The notes: a model not told the origin generated them from the sequence alone. 64,000 bases of DNA from Entomortierella parvispora (GCA_963573315.1 OY752144.1:2598501-2662500), one strand, 5' to 3'; shown: positions 44,101 to 54,480, counted from the first letter of the stretch. Translations and numbers: made by a program.

Positions 44101-44480
44101 TTCTTAGCTTTCATAACCACATCCTCAAAGACCAGCCGTCTTGGCCAAGGGAACTCCAGGGTATGCAACTGCAGCAAGGGGACATTCGCTTGAATGAATG
44201 GGGTCAGACTCTTGGGTGTTCGAATCCGGATGACTCGGATCCAGTTGCCTCCTTGTCGACGTATAGCATCCTGAACCTGAGGCGTGCTGACAAATTGGCG
44301 ATGCTGTCGTTCCGTCCTGATTTCGATTGTCTGCCAAATAAGCGGGTTGAATAGTTGGGAAAAGGCCTTTGAGACCTGAGTCAGGCTGACGAGATCCGAG
44401 TTGGAGTCCAAGTATACTTGCACGAGATCAACGAGCTCGGGAACTGCAAGGACCTTGATCGCCAGCGGCTGCTCTTCCAT
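41181..44480 (-). CDS. Large F-box/LRR protein with coiled-coil insertion
   Basis: One uninterrupted frame; 1,099 aa from MEEQPLAIKVLAVPELV (ATG 44480-44478), or 11 residues longer from 44513. The F-box is at residues 8-55 (AIKVLAVPELVDLVQVYL, VSKAFSQLFNPLIWQTIEI). A Glu/Gln-rich helical region (about 185-410) contains LQERVERDLQLLQHDVQQQR and probably forms a coiled coil, unusual between F-box and LRR. The LRR array covers about 480-1,080: LKSFGCVYFPF, LRDLSMVNADP, LETLGLRSYY, LQELCLSGGA, LQVLETFPVQRL and LKILDLSFMD. An acidic insert (DSDENDGDIEGGG) interrupts it. Predicted substrate adaptor of an SCF ligase, substrate unknown. It is the only complete F-box/LRR gene here. Confidence 0.85.
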   Translation of the reverse strand: MEEQPLAIKVLAVPELVDLVQVYLDSNSDLVSLTQVSKAFSQLFNPLIWQTIEIRTERQHRQFVSTPQVQDAIRRQGGNWIRVIRIRTPKSLTPFIQANVPLLQLHTLEFPWPRRLVFEDVVMKAKNLQPFEEELDVLNEPYPNHFFLEREKFHRTRSEPALSMNLGQIDDQAPVIARSPSSLFWLQQRRKSIWRLELDNLHLSLRMVQSEVRFRQAVEDMFHLQQSQEAMSESNRLLRPLFAQEASGDIAGAKLAMEADPDIEDIFFRQAMILPELESKLRRGVKLWEKLVPEEEFLLLLIEDQINRIHRFLADDGRELCKSVAIVWAKAKLRCQKHVGDMESLQHKFQVQGQQFRPASTTILQLQERVERDLQLLQHDVQQQRHDLYQQQMDLLSLREKALKFWKNNLQMWLTGLNHPFMRHHSLSPSSIQRSFLDRQLNDLELLSQESFDYRPPSLTVLGQLLDCMQVSAVEQLVHLSNYKPEDNVRSVPLSTTPDPFRRAPPLSKLPVYSDMWDYFDSAKDVDQWLVPFLTLVCPNLKSFGCVYFPFTSMSLLRAFSSPPLSLSLRDLSMVNADPELNVNASGILQQLIELPPQLRSFRFGAELVFNSGPSSTEEVVTLLSRFSLHVSPTLGLKTLMIEGSIRDFDSRIWTEILRRCSNLETLGLRSYYSNPLLNDIADLFLKEGSCPLLQELCLSGGAQDQDRDLAKFLMACRRSVGGDSDENDGDIEGGGSQGSTILNSRRRGVTQIHLIEADHFGKESYKVLMRCYSKILTHLSIHDCLGPLSFKHRPSSPLLPDIANGEADMTHPILRILTQFESLQVLETFPVQRLDSYPTLETSSGVYLDAYYLLLQYDWISEMAAKSAAATKSVPLEFRPWRCFSTLRVLQVIIGGDLLMIPGRGGNETRVGRDRPAVVRDCRKICKMLGTLTTLEELYLGSGSPQGLSASYRVAHDKVFEGVPLHSLGSELRSASLPLRTTTGSTSASALPKFRTTRFLVKETVIYYGEQIDKRRKQDIQPNCLLLTLESGLDEMADLQALKILDLSFMDHEIGLPELEWMTEHWPSLRLAPGLAREDWSDEINEWLQTNAPYICYD

Positions 44481-46415
44481 TCTACACAAGCAAAGAGCAA
44501 AGAGCGACGCCAACAGAGGTGAGTAATTTAGAGCGTGAGTCGAGCTTGGTTATCGAGTACGCGCCGGTATGACTGCGTCACAGGCGAGGCGACAGAGGCA
44601 CCCTTACCTGTAGAAACTTGGGAGGGTAAAGACTTGGACGAGCTCCGTGTTGATGGCATTGGCTTTGCTCAACTCATCTGCATCTGTCAATGTGACCGCC
44701 CAATGACCAAATTCGTGCATGTCGCACATTGACCTAATTCTTGCGTCGCATTTCCATGCAATAATATTTTCATTATTTCCATGTCCACTTCTCTGCCAGG
44801 TCTCTGAATCAGCCTTCCTCGCAAGCCATCGTCATTCCGCGTCCGCATTTCGACTCTGCACATGTGCTCCTTTGACTTCGGGATTTTTACGTGTCCATCT
44901 GAAACTATCGCTGGGCTTTTCGGATACTAGAGTTCCTTCCCACGCTACCCTACGCAGAAGTCGAGGGCAGCGTCGGTCCAGTGTGAAGTCAGCTCCGCGC
45001 TGTGGGCTATGTCTCGCACCTCTGTGACCGATTAGGACAGCTTTTCTTCAAACTTCAGTTGAAGATGATCAGGCTGTTGGAGAGGCGGGCTGAATCTCCT
45101 CAGGGGACCCATAACATACGCTAGGTGGAAGTCAAGATGAAGGCACTGCGATATCATTGGCAATGACGATTTTAGTCCCCTTGAGACTTGTTATCGGCCC
45201 GCCCGAAGATCCCATTGTCGGTGGCGGACAGCCTGGAGGTCTTTGTCCCCGAGTCCAAGACGAAGGGAGTGGCCGTTGTGGGTAAGACTTTTCTTTGGAA
45301 TCGAGTGTCAAATGGTCTGGAGAATTCGAATTCTCCCTAGCACAGGAGCATTGATAGAGACTTGCACGAAATAAACGTCGACTGGATCATCCGATAGCAA
45401 GTCAGGGGGCAATCAGTTTTACGTGAAGTGCGAAATCTCAAGGCGGGGATCCAGTTTCCACAATACATGGAGTTACAGCCTCGTTTGAAAAACGAGACGA
45501 GATTACATGAGTTCCGAGCAGGGAGGTGCTCCAAGACTGAGTACTTTGAACGATTTGCGCAAAGAGGGCTGGACGGGGAAACTTTATTCGTCAACTTTGT
45601 GTTGAGGGCAGAGAGCAGGAATTTGCGCTGTCACCTAACGGGATAACGGGGCCCCGTTCCAAAAATTTAGTGCACGTAGTGCCTAGGATACGCTAGACAG
45701 CGCAGAAACCGACTTTCTTCCGATGTTCAGAAGCCCCGCGGTCTGGCTTGAAAGGCGCCTCAGCAGTAGAATCATACTCGCTTCGATGGATCCTTCAAGA
45801 CTGGTTCAGTCCCGCATCAGACTCGTCGCAACGGTGCCCGGCCGTGCTGTGTGTCGTGAAAAGTGAGGAACAAAAAAAGAAGAGAGATCAGGGTCCTTTT
45901 TATACCCAAAGGGGTTGAAAAAAACGGCGGTCACCGAGGCTGGGGGTTTGCGCACAGGCCCACATGAGCTTGCATTGACCATGGTGGAAGGCAGGAGCGA
46001 CAGTTGGAAGAGCGACTTCGATTTCGATTTCGATTTTCGTGTTACAACAACAATCTATCACTTCACCAAGCCTCATTTCCTGTTCATATTGCCAGATGTA
46101 GACACGCAGGAATGGTGGCTTATAATTAAGTTGATTACTAAGCCTCCATTCTTGATCTTTCAACCGCAACGATTCTACTGTGGCTTAGAGAATTCACTGA
46201 TCAACACATGAGCTTAAATTTGTCATTTGGGTGACCAAGTCAGAGGAAGATCCGAGAAAGAAAAAAAGAATAAAAAGGAGGGTTCTCCTTCGTTTTGAAC
46301 CTCAATTCACCTCAAAAGCACCATACAATCCCAAGTTAACCCTTTCATCTAGACACTTACAACTGCCACCCCTCATCTAAGCAACCCAAACCGCTGAACA
46401 CTCCCTCACTCCATT
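44481..46415. other. 1.9 kb gap between the large F-box gene and pirin
   Basis: No gene can be supported. At 45225-45340 the + strand reads SLEVFVPESKTKG then FLWNRVSNGLENSN, and at 45428-45643 a 72-codon frame starts MRNLKAGIQFPQYM; these may be very old F-box/LRR scraps but are too weak to call. A short TTTCGA repeat lies at about 46015-46038. A/T-rich stretches occur at 44753-44785 and 46256-46280. Confidence 0.3.
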
Positions 46416-47288
46416 ATGACCGTCGCCTCAAGAACTATCACCAAGGCCGTTCTCTCCAGAGAACAAGCTGAGGGCGTCGGAGCTAGGGTCCGCCGATCCA
46501 TTGGCCGCCCTGAACTTCGGAACCATGACCCCTTCTTGATGCTGGATGAGTTTAATGTCGACAAGAATGGAGGTTTCCCTGATCACCCCCATCGCGGCTT
46601 CGAGACCGTGACCTACATGTTGGAGGGCCAATTCCAACACGAGGACTTTGCTGGACATAAAGGCACCATTGGGCCTGGCGACTTGCAGTGGATGACAGCT
46701 GGTCGCGGTATTGTCCATTCGGAGATGCCCGTCAAATCCAACACTCGAGCCCATGGCCTCCAGCTTTGGATCAACCTTCCTAAGGAACACAAGATGTGCG
46801 AGCCACAATACCAGGAATTGCTGGACAAGGAAGTCAAGCGCGCCAACCCCGAGGAAGGCGTTGAGATTAAAGTTATTGCTGGCGAGTCCCACGGTGTATC
46901 CAGTCAAGTCTATACTCGTACGCCCACCATGTACCTCGACATCAAGATGGGCAAAAATAAGACTGTGGTCCAGTCCATCCCTGCCTCATACACTGGATTT
47001 ATCTACACACTGAAAGGAAATATCTTTGTCGGCGAGAACGAATTCGCGGGCAAGGCCCATCACACCCTTACGTTCTCGGAGGATGGTGCCGAGACCGTCA
47101 AGATCACTACCAAGGATGAGGAGGCCCACTTTGTTTTGATTGCCGGTGAGCCACTCAAGGAGCCAATCGTTCAACACGGCCCATTTGTGATGAACTCTCA
47201 AGAGGAGATCTACGAGACCTTCATGGACTACCAGTCGGGCCAGAACGGATTCGAGCGTGCTAGGAACTGGAGGTCTACTATTGCTTAA
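46416..47288 (+). CDS. PIR: Pirin
   Basis: Single-exon gene, 290 aa, cupin-fold iron protein; relatives act as nuclear cofactors or as quercetin 2,3-dioxygenases. The metal-site motifs are complete: FPDHPHRGFETVTYML (two His) and GRGIVHSEMP (His and Glu). Other family landmarks are NHDPFLMLDEFNVDKNGGF, GDLQWMTAGRG, HGLQLWINLPKEHKM and, in the second cupin, GFIYTLKGNIFVGENEF. It starts MTVASRTITKAVLSREQAEG, and length fits the family (human 290). The 3' UTR has AATAAA at about 47406. Confidence 0.96.
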   Translation: MTVASRTITKAVLSREQAEGVGARVRRSIGRPELRNHDPFLMLDEFNVDKNGGFPDHPHRGFETVTYMLEGQFQHEDFAGHKGTIGPGDLQWMTAGRGIVHSEMPVKSNTRAHGLQLWINLPKEHKMCEPQYQELLDKEVKRANPEEGVEIKVIAGESHGVSSQVYTRTPTMYLDIKMGKNKTVVQSIPASYTGFIYTLKGNIFVGENEFAGKAHHTLTFSEDGAETVKITTKDEEAHFVLIAGEPLKEPIVQHGPFVMNSQEEIYETFMDYQSGQNGFERARNWRSTIA

Positions 47289-49167
47289 AGAAAAAAAAAT
47301 CGGGTTTCAACACTTTCCGACTCTCTCCCCTCTTTCGACCGACCTTTCAACACATAATCTAGAAGCGTGTCCTTTGCTTCCTATATGATGTACTGTACAA
47401 CTTGTAAATAAACTCACAGAAAACCGATAATTCGTGATCTTTGGTAGAGTACGTATTGCGTGAACGTATAGATCGCCATGTTGCAGATAAAGATCAATCT
47501 GGCTCAAGGTACACCTGGTCGGGTACTGTAGATGCATATTCAAGTTGCCCCTTTTTCTCTTCAGCTGGTAGCAACATCCTATCATATGAACTCTGGATCG
47601 CTAGACTTGTGTTTCCCTACGAGGACGCGTCGAGTGCTCATAGACTAGTCCTCGAGTGGACTGCTGGCCCATTGATTTGATTGACTTTCTAGCAGGGCTG
47701 AGGGCTACCAAAGTAAACTAGTCTACCATATTGTATTATATTCAAAGAGCTGGAAATATTAATAATGGGGTGAAAACCCCTGCGGAGGACGATCTCGGGG
47801 GAGCCAGATCATTGGTCAATGGCAAGAAGAAAGACATGCGAGGCAATTATTTTCTCTTCTGTCCATCTGTCCAAGAGCAATCAAATTAGCCCTTTCGATG
47901 AGAAAAAGGTGTCAGCAGACCCTTTGTTGACTAGTCCAGCAGGGAGCCAGAAAAGGGTCTTGCAATATTATGAGAGCACAAATCTTTGAAGAGCAGCTCT
48001 ATCTCCTACGCCCAATGTCGTCCCTTGGCAGAAACGCACTACCGGTACAGTAAAGGTGACTCGTGAAAAGTGAGCGAATCGAGATGACAGCAATTGCGGC
48101 GCAGATTTGCCTAGTTTTTACACTACTTTTTCAATATCTGCAAGTTGCGACCATGCAAACCAGAGCGTCATTTTAGGCAGCCTGAATTGTCGGTCCTGAA
48201 AGTCCCATCACTCCGATTCTCGGTTCAGTGGGATTGACAATCGTCTAAAAATAAAATCTTTCAGCCCCTTGATCGTGCTGATGGGAAAGACAAACAATTA
48301 CTGTAAAAAGGATGATGACACGCCCACGCCGGCCAGTCAGTCATCAACAAAGAAAATGATACGATAGACTAAGGTTCTTTGTGGTGGCGCCAAACGGGAT
48401 TTGTTTTCCCATGATAGCCGACCGAATACCAATGACATTGTACCTTCAACAACAGAGCAGATCCGAGAACCTTGATGCTAGTCTACTGGAGCACTGGAGC
48501 GAAGTCCACGTTTTGTTGCGCAATTCTTTACTCATTAGTTCCTGTTCACCGTTTTCAATAGTCCAGACTCTGCCTGTGATCCAATTTGCGAGCCGTACTG
48601 TACCCTGTGTATTTCACACGCGCTGCAGAAGCGCGATTTGCCACCACAGCTGCTCAAATCAGTTTGACAGCAAGGGACTACAGTAGGCTCTCAGGTACTT
48701 TTTTTTTTTTTGTTCAGCTTCTCTGATGGTTGCCGAGAAAGTGGTTCTGCTGTAGATCGATTCTCTCAGTCCAACCCTCGATTCTCAGTGGTGCTGCCTA
48801 TGTATCATCTTTCTGAGAGCACATGGCACTGCGAGTGAGGGAAAAATCAGCGAGAATGAAATTGTATGTGGGCTCAGAACGAAAACTCAACCTTGACCTT
48901 TTTGCCCCTCGCCCCCTCCCCTTTTTTTTGTAAGCGGTTGCTGCCTGTTGGACAGCTGGTGGCCAGACAAGGCAACGGTTGCCACTGTTGGTCAACCGCC
49001 AGCAACTGCTCTCACCCAATTTTGCCAGTGTTCAGTTGGACAATTTTCTCAAATTGCTGGACCTGCATTGACAGGGGTAATGGAAAACGATGCTTCTGTA
49101 CTAGTGGTAATGTAGTTTCAAACAGATACTCTTTGGTTCCTGGGGTTTTTGGAGCGGGTTGATGCTA

Positions 49168-49183
49168 CGGCCTTCAGAGGCCG
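49168..49183. promoter_or_regulatory. Palindromic element CGGCCT-N4-AGGCCG
   Basis: Perfect inverted repeat with a TCAG spacer, 30 bp upstream of the TATA box of protease 2. Paired CGG triplets facing each other resemble sites of fungal zinc-cluster factors. No matching copy was seen before the other protease genes, so a regulatory role is only a suggestion. Confidence 0.25.
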
Positions 49184-49212
49184 GGGCTACTCACCCCTGC
49201 CACTGATACAGT

Positions 49213-49219
49213 GTATAAA
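49213..49219 (+). promoter_or_regulatory. TATA box of protease gene 2
   Basis: TATAAAA 97 bp before the ATG at 49310, followed by a pyrimidine-rich leader. Confidence 0.75.
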
Positions 49220-49309
49220 AGGTCTCGACCTCTGCACTTTTTTTTTGTTCTTTGTGCCTCACCCTCTCACTTTTCTCCCTCCCCTCCTCCCCTCCCTCTA
49301 CTCACAATC

Positions 49310-50494
49310 ATGAAAATCACTGCCCTCGTCTCCGTGGCTGCTGCCATCGTCGCCATCGCTGAAGCTGGAAACCCCAACGGCCACTCCATCCCCTTGGCCA
49401 GAAACCCCCACTTCAAGCACAACACCCCTGCTCAGATTGCAAAGATGAACGCCCGCTACCCTCAGCTCCAGATCAACAAGGCCAGCAAGGCTGCCCCCAA
49501 GTCTGGAAAGGTCCCCCTTACTAACGTTCACCCCGATCTTGAGTACTACGGTACTGTCTCTGTCGGAACCCCCGCTCAGAAGGTGAAGCTTGACTTCGAC
49601 ACTGGTTCGTCCGACATCTGGTTCCCCTCCAGCACCTGCAACACCTCCGCTTGCAAGAAGCACACTCGCTTCAACTCTTCCAAGTCCAAGACCTTCAAGA
49701 AGGATGGTCGCAAGTGGAACATTGGTTACGGTGATGGATCGACTGCCTCGGGTATCCTCGGTTCCGACATTGTCAACGTCGGAGGTATCTCTGTCCGTCA
49801 GACCATTGGTATGGCAACCCAGGAGTCCTCCCAGTTTGCCTCCTCTCCTGAGGATGGTCTTTTCGGTCTTGCATTTGACAACATCGAGTCTGTCTCTGGT
49901 GTCAAGACCTTCATGGATAACGCCATTGCCGCCAAGGCTTTGGCCAAGCCCGTGGTCTCTGTCTTCTTGCCCTCGGTCCGTCGCAACGGCGGTGTTGGAG
50001 GCGAGTACCTTTTCGGAGCCATTGACTCCTCCAAGTACACTGGTTCTTTGCACTACGTGCCCGTGACCCAGAAGGGCTACTGGCAGATCTTGGTCCAGGA
50101 TGCCTCGGTTAACGGTGTCTCCGTCAAGCAGACCTCCCAGGGTATCATTGACACTGGTACGACCTTGGTCATTGTCAGCAACGCTGCTGCCGCCGCCATC
50201 CATGGAAAGATCAAGGGCGCCAAAAACGACCCCAACAACGGTTGGTTGGTTCCCTGCTCGCTCCAGAAAAGCAAGGACAACGTCGGCTTCAAGCTCAATG
50301 GCAAGACCTTCAACGTCCCTGTCGCTGATTTGGCCTACGAGCCTCTCAACGATGGTTCCGGTAACTGCTTCTCTGGTGTCCAGGGTGGCCAGGATGGTCT
50401 CTGGATTTTGGGTGATGTCTTCATCAAGAACAACTACTGCGTCTTCTCCCAGACCTCGTCTCCTTCCATTGGAATCGCTCCTCTCAAGTACTAA
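49310..50494 (+). CDS. Secreted pepsin-like aspartic protease, copy 2
   Basis: Intronless A1 protease, 394 aa. Signal peptide MKITALVSVAAAIVAIAEA, then the propeptide with HNTPAQIAKMNARYPQLQI, as in copies 1 and 4. Asp97 (DFDTGSSD) and Asp281 (IDTGTTL) are the catalytic pair, and the flap reads GYGDGST. Copies 1 and 4 carry an intron inside the first active-site motif, which is absent here. It is Lys-rich compared with copy 1 (KKHTRFNSSKSKTFKKDGRKW), so the mature enzyme is more basic. The last 60 residues match copy 1 nearly perfectly apart from the C-terminal KY instead of KH. Confidence 0.95.
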   Translation: MKITALVSVAAAIVAIAEAGNPNGHSIPLARNPHFKHNTPAQIAKMNARYPQLQINKASKAAPKSGKVPLTNVHPDLEYYGTVSVGTPAQKVKLDFDTGSSDIWFPSSTCNTSACKKHTRFNSSKSKTFKKDGRKWNIGYGDGSTASGILGSDIVNVGGISVRQTIGMATQESSQFASSPEDGLFGLAFDNIESVSGVKTFMDNAIAAKALAKPVVSVFLPSVRRNGGVGGEYLFGAIDSSKYTGSLHYVPVTQKGYWQILVQDASVNGVSVKQTSQGIIDTGTTLVIVSNAAAAAIHGKIKGAKNDPNNGWLVPCSLQKSKDNVGFKLNGKTFNVPVADLAYEPLNDGSGNCFSGVQGGQDGLWILGDVFIKNNYCVFSQTSSPSIGIAPLKY

Positions 50495-51736
50495 GTCCTC
50501 CTTGAAGATTTTTCTTGTAACTTATGTAAAAAAAAATAAAAATATCCCGGCATGCTGGTCAGCCTATACCCTACCCACGGAATCATGCAAGAGAGAGGGA
50601 GAGAGGAAGAGCAGAAGAGAAGAGGAGGCGGAGAGGATACAGGCTGATCAAAGGCAGGGATGGAACCTGCCTTTCCACAGTCTACCTAGCCGCCCTCTAT
50701 TTTTTCAAAGGGTGGTGATTCTAGGAATGACGGTCCCTCCACCGACGGCCATTGTTCTCGTGTGGATGGTCGTGATTGGACTAGGGGCCTGAGATTGTAC
50801 ACAGCCAGAGCGCGGTGAGGGGCTACCATCGCTCGTTCCTAGTCCTGGTCACCTTCAGTCAACTGTGCTTCACAGACTCACTGAAAACAAATCCGATTTG
50901 ATAGAGGGTCATCGGGTGAGAACGTTCTGTTGCCCCTCAGTTCCCCGCAACGGCAGGAAGAAAAGCCATGCCTCCTGCCTTGCGGTTGGATAGCTCACAG
51001 GTACTTTTTCTCAAACTCATCGTCCGCAAATAGCAACCAGCTAGCTACAGTCCTCCTCTGGTCGACATGAGTGCTACCGAATTCAGCATTCGGGAAGACA
51101 TGAGTAGGCAAAAAACAATCCTAAATGACGACCTTTGGCCGTGCTCACCAGCCCGCGATCCTTCCTGATCTTCTTTTTTTGTGTCGGCTATATTTCCGTG
51201 CAGTGGGGGCAGCGGTTGTACATCCGACAGGGGCTTTTGCAGATCTCAGCCCTCTCGAGCCCTCGCCTCATTCCTCGGTAAGTGCATTGAAATGGTTTTT
51301 CGGTAACAGGTCGCCGACAGGTTCCTCTCTATCGACCGAGGGCAACGCCCCAGATTGGCCTCTATGGCCCAAGTGACCACGGAAACGCGCCCCCGCCCTT
51401 TGGAATCCATGCCGAACAATCATCCCTGGCCACCTTCCCGGAAGCGCGTTCCACTATGGATTCTCTTCCGATACATGGGTGCAAGCGACAGAGTCCCACC
51501 ACGCTGTCATCGCTAATACCCCCTCTGTCAGGGACTGACTAGGACCATTGACACGGTGCTCACCTATAAAAGGGTCGGCTTTCTGCATCAGATCCCACCC
51601 CTTGTCACTCCCATACCATCTCCCCTCCCCTCGACCAGACTACCTTCGCCTGCCCTCTCCAAAGACCAACATCGCCATTTCACCCAGCTTTCTTACTTTC
51701 ACACTACATCCATACCTGACTTTCTAAACGCCCATT
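50495..51736. other. Gap between protease 2 and the oligopeptide transporter
   Basis: 1.2 kb. It carries protease 2's 3' end (AATAAAA near 50536) and, at 51565-51571, a TATA box 172 bp before the transporter ATG. No gene recognised. Confidence 0.45.
51565..51571 (+). promoter_or_regulatory. TATA box of the oligopeptide transporter gene
   Basis: TATAAAA, 172 bp upstream of the ATG at 51737, with a pyrimidine-rich leader between. Confidence 0.55.
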
Positions 51737-54005
51737 ATGACCCACGAAACTACGCAAGGGTATCTTGCGGAGAAGGAGCTTGTCGACGAGAAGCACGATA
51801 TCGAACGCACCTCAACTGAACTGGAGGAAGAAGAAAATTCCCCCATCCCCGAGGTCGCCGCCATGGTTTCAGTCAAGGATGATCCCACGTTGCCAGCTCT
51901 TACCTTCCGCTTCTGGGTGATGGCGATTACCTTCTCGGTACTGCTGTCTTTTGTCAATCAGTTTTTGTAAGCATCTCCCGTGGGGGATATCGCGAGTTGT
52001 TTTGAAGATATCCACTCTCCTAACTCTGCATTTGATAAATAGCTGGTTCCGCACCGTCCCAATGTCCTTGACTGCTTTGGTTATCCAGCTGATCTCGTAT
52101 CCTGCTGGTAAGGCCATGGCCAGGATTCTCCCCTCCGGTATTCTGAACCCCGGTCCATTCAATATCAAGGAGCACGTTCTTGTTGGATTAACCGCCAACT
52201 GTGCTGCTGGTGCTGCCTACGCTGTCGACATCATTGTCATCCAAAGGGTTTTCTATAAGCAAGACTTTGGCCTGCTTGCGAACTTCTTGCTCATCCTCAC
52301 TACCCAGATGTTGGGCTACGGTATGGCTGGTGTTCTCCGCCGCTATCTTGTGTACCCTTCTGCCATGGTCTGGCCCGCAAACTTGGTCCAAGTATCTCTG
52401 TTCAACACTTTACACACGGAGGAGGATCTTCTTCCTGGCCAGTGGTCCCGCTACAGGGTCTTCATGTTCGCCACCCTGTGCATGTTCCTGTACCAATGGT
52501 TCCCAGCATTCATCTTCCCTGCATTGTCCTACTTTGCCTGGGTTTGCTGGATCAAGACAGACAACATCTACCTGGCCCAGATCGGTGGAGATAGGGGTCT
52601 TGGACTCGGTGCCCTCTCTTGGAATTGGAACGATATTATCTCTTATATTCAGTCTCCCTTGGTTGTCCCATGGTGGGCCCAGGTTAACATTGGAGCCGGC
52701 TTTATTTTCATTTCCTTCATCATGACCCCCATCGCTTACTACAGCAACCTTTGGGATGCCAAGAAGTTCCCCATCCTCAACTCGGACCTGTACACGGTGA
52801 ATGGAACCACCTATAACGTTGACGCTGTCCTGACAAACTATGAACTTGACGAGGCCAAGTACGAGGCTTACGGTCCCCTGCGTATCACCACCTTCTTTGC
52901 TCTGACCTACGGTATTGGTTTTGCTGGCCTCACATCTATGGTCACCCACACCTGGTTGTATCATCGCCACAAGTTGGTCGCCCAGTGGAAGCAATCCCGC
53001 GAACACTCCGAAGATATCCACCACAGGCTCATGCAAGCCTACCCTGAGGTCCCTGACTGGTGGTATATCACTCTGTTCCTTACGATGACCATTGTGGCCG
53101 TCATTCTTTGCGAGATCTGGGACTACAAGCTCCCTTGGTGGGGTGTTCTCATGTGCATCGGTCTCTCCTGTTTCTTCGTCTTGCCCGTTGGACTGATTCA
53201 AGCCCTTACCAACCAACAACCTGGTTTGAACATCATCACTGAATATGTCATCGGTTACATCCTCCCTGGTCGCCCGATTGCCAACGTTACGTTCAAGACT
53301 TTGGGTTACATCTCCATGACTCAGGCTTTAACTTTCACCTCCGATCTCAAGCTCGGACATTACATGAAGATCCCTCCACGAGCAATGTTCTGGTCTCAGT
53401 GCACTGGAACCGTTATTGCCGGATTTGTGAACCTGATGACCGCCGACTGGCTGCTTCGTACTCAGCCCGGCATCTGCACAAAGGCGAGCAAGGACTTCAG
53501 TTGCCCTCCCATCGACACCTTCTAATCTGCGTCGGTTATCTGGGGGGTGATCTCACCCAACCGTATGTTTGGACCCGGTTCGATCTATAACTCGATCAAC
53601 TACTTCTTCTTGCTCGGATTTTTGCTTCCTCTGCCCTTCTATTATCTCAAGAAGCGATACCCTGGAACCTGGGTAGAGCAGATCCACGTCCCTGTGATGT
53701 TGGCCTCGACAGGTATGATGCCTCCAGCACGTCCTTACCAGTACGTCAACTGGTTGATCATCGGCTTTTTCTTCCAGTACTTCCTGCGCCGCTACCGCTC
53801 TGCAGTGCATCTCCGTTACACGTACTTGCTCTCCGCTGCGTTCGATGCCGGTGTTGCATTCACAGGTATTCTGTGCTTTGCCTTCTTTGAGTCGCGTGGA
53901 ATTGAGTTCCCGGAGTGGTGGGGTAACCAGAGCAGGGGTCAGATGTGCCCCCTGAACGAGCACTCTGTAATCCCCCCAGTCGAATGGCCCCCCGCAAGTA
54001 ATTAG
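51737..54005 (+). pseudogene. Oligopeptide transporter (OPT family) interrupted by one in-frame stop
   Basis: Proton-coupled transporter of short peptides in the OPT superfamily, expected at the plasma membrane. Exon 1 51737..51966, exon 2 from 52043 (F-F junction within NQFFWFRTVP). The frame is 730 codons long if the single TAA at 53523-53525 is ignored; without that, translation ends after 570 residues (CPPIDTF). After the stop the same frame continues SASVIWGVISPNRMFGPGSI, MLASTGMMPPARPYQYVNWL and on to TAG 54003-54005, the normal C-terminal OPT portion. Other hallmarks are ISYPAGKAMARILP, ILNPGPFNIKEHV, HYMKIPPRAMFWSQ and multiple membrane segments. Relatives have Phe or Tyr at the stop position, so one base change in a Tyr codon suffices. 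It could be a recent pseudogene, a readthrough gene, or a sequence error. Confidence 0.85.
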
Positions 54006-54212
54006 AGGACTAGATTGATGCTTCTAGACTGAGGAGGAGCTATTAAACGATGCTGCCACTATTGAATACTTGATCATCCTGAATCCTCTCGGTGACCCCA
54101 CAGGGTGCTCCATCCCATCGTTCATGGTTCTCTCACTTGAGCTCTAAACTCAATCTGTGTTTATTTCGCTGATGTTAATGCAGTCGAACTCTAAGATCCC
54201 ACCCTCCATCTC

Positions 54213-54480
54213 AAAGAACTGACTCCCTTGCTCCTTGATCTCGAGTGCCCAAAACATTGGATTCGAGCTCGGTAACGTCACGTTCAGCATGCCTTTGGAG
54301 GCTATGGCGGTGGCGATGGCTCTAACAATTGCTACTATGGTGTGCAAGGCGGCCAAGACGATGAAGTTGGATTGCCTTGGGTGCTGGGAGACCCTCATCA
54401 AGAGCAACCACTGCGTCCTCTCACCAACTTTAACATCTTCCATGGGAATAGCCGCTATCAAGCACCAGTGGTTCTTTTTG
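54213..54480 (+). pseudogene. Aspartic protease relic (C-terminal part, frameshifted)
   Basis: The + strand reads SAQNIGFELGNVTFSMPLEA, matching the NVGFSLGGTVFNVPMADV region of the proteases. Then the frame shifts, and the next frame gives GDGSNNCYYGVQGGQDDEVG and LPWVLGD, matching the GDGSGNCYSGIQGG and PWILGD block of copy 3, with the same 15-residue spacing from GGQ to LGD that only copy 3 shows. After another shift come SNHCVL and SMGIAAIKHQ, matching NNYCVF and IGIAPL. So this is the end of a lost protease related to copy 3, lying 1.7 kb upstream of it. Confidence 0.75.

Larger units (their letters stand above)
47289..49309. other. 2.0 kb gap before protease 2
   Basis: No gene seen. 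It ends with the promoter of protease 2 (TATA at 49213-49219) and holds a perfect 6-bp-arm inverted repeat at 49168-49183. T runs occur at 48700-48711 and 48921-48928. Confidence 0.4.
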
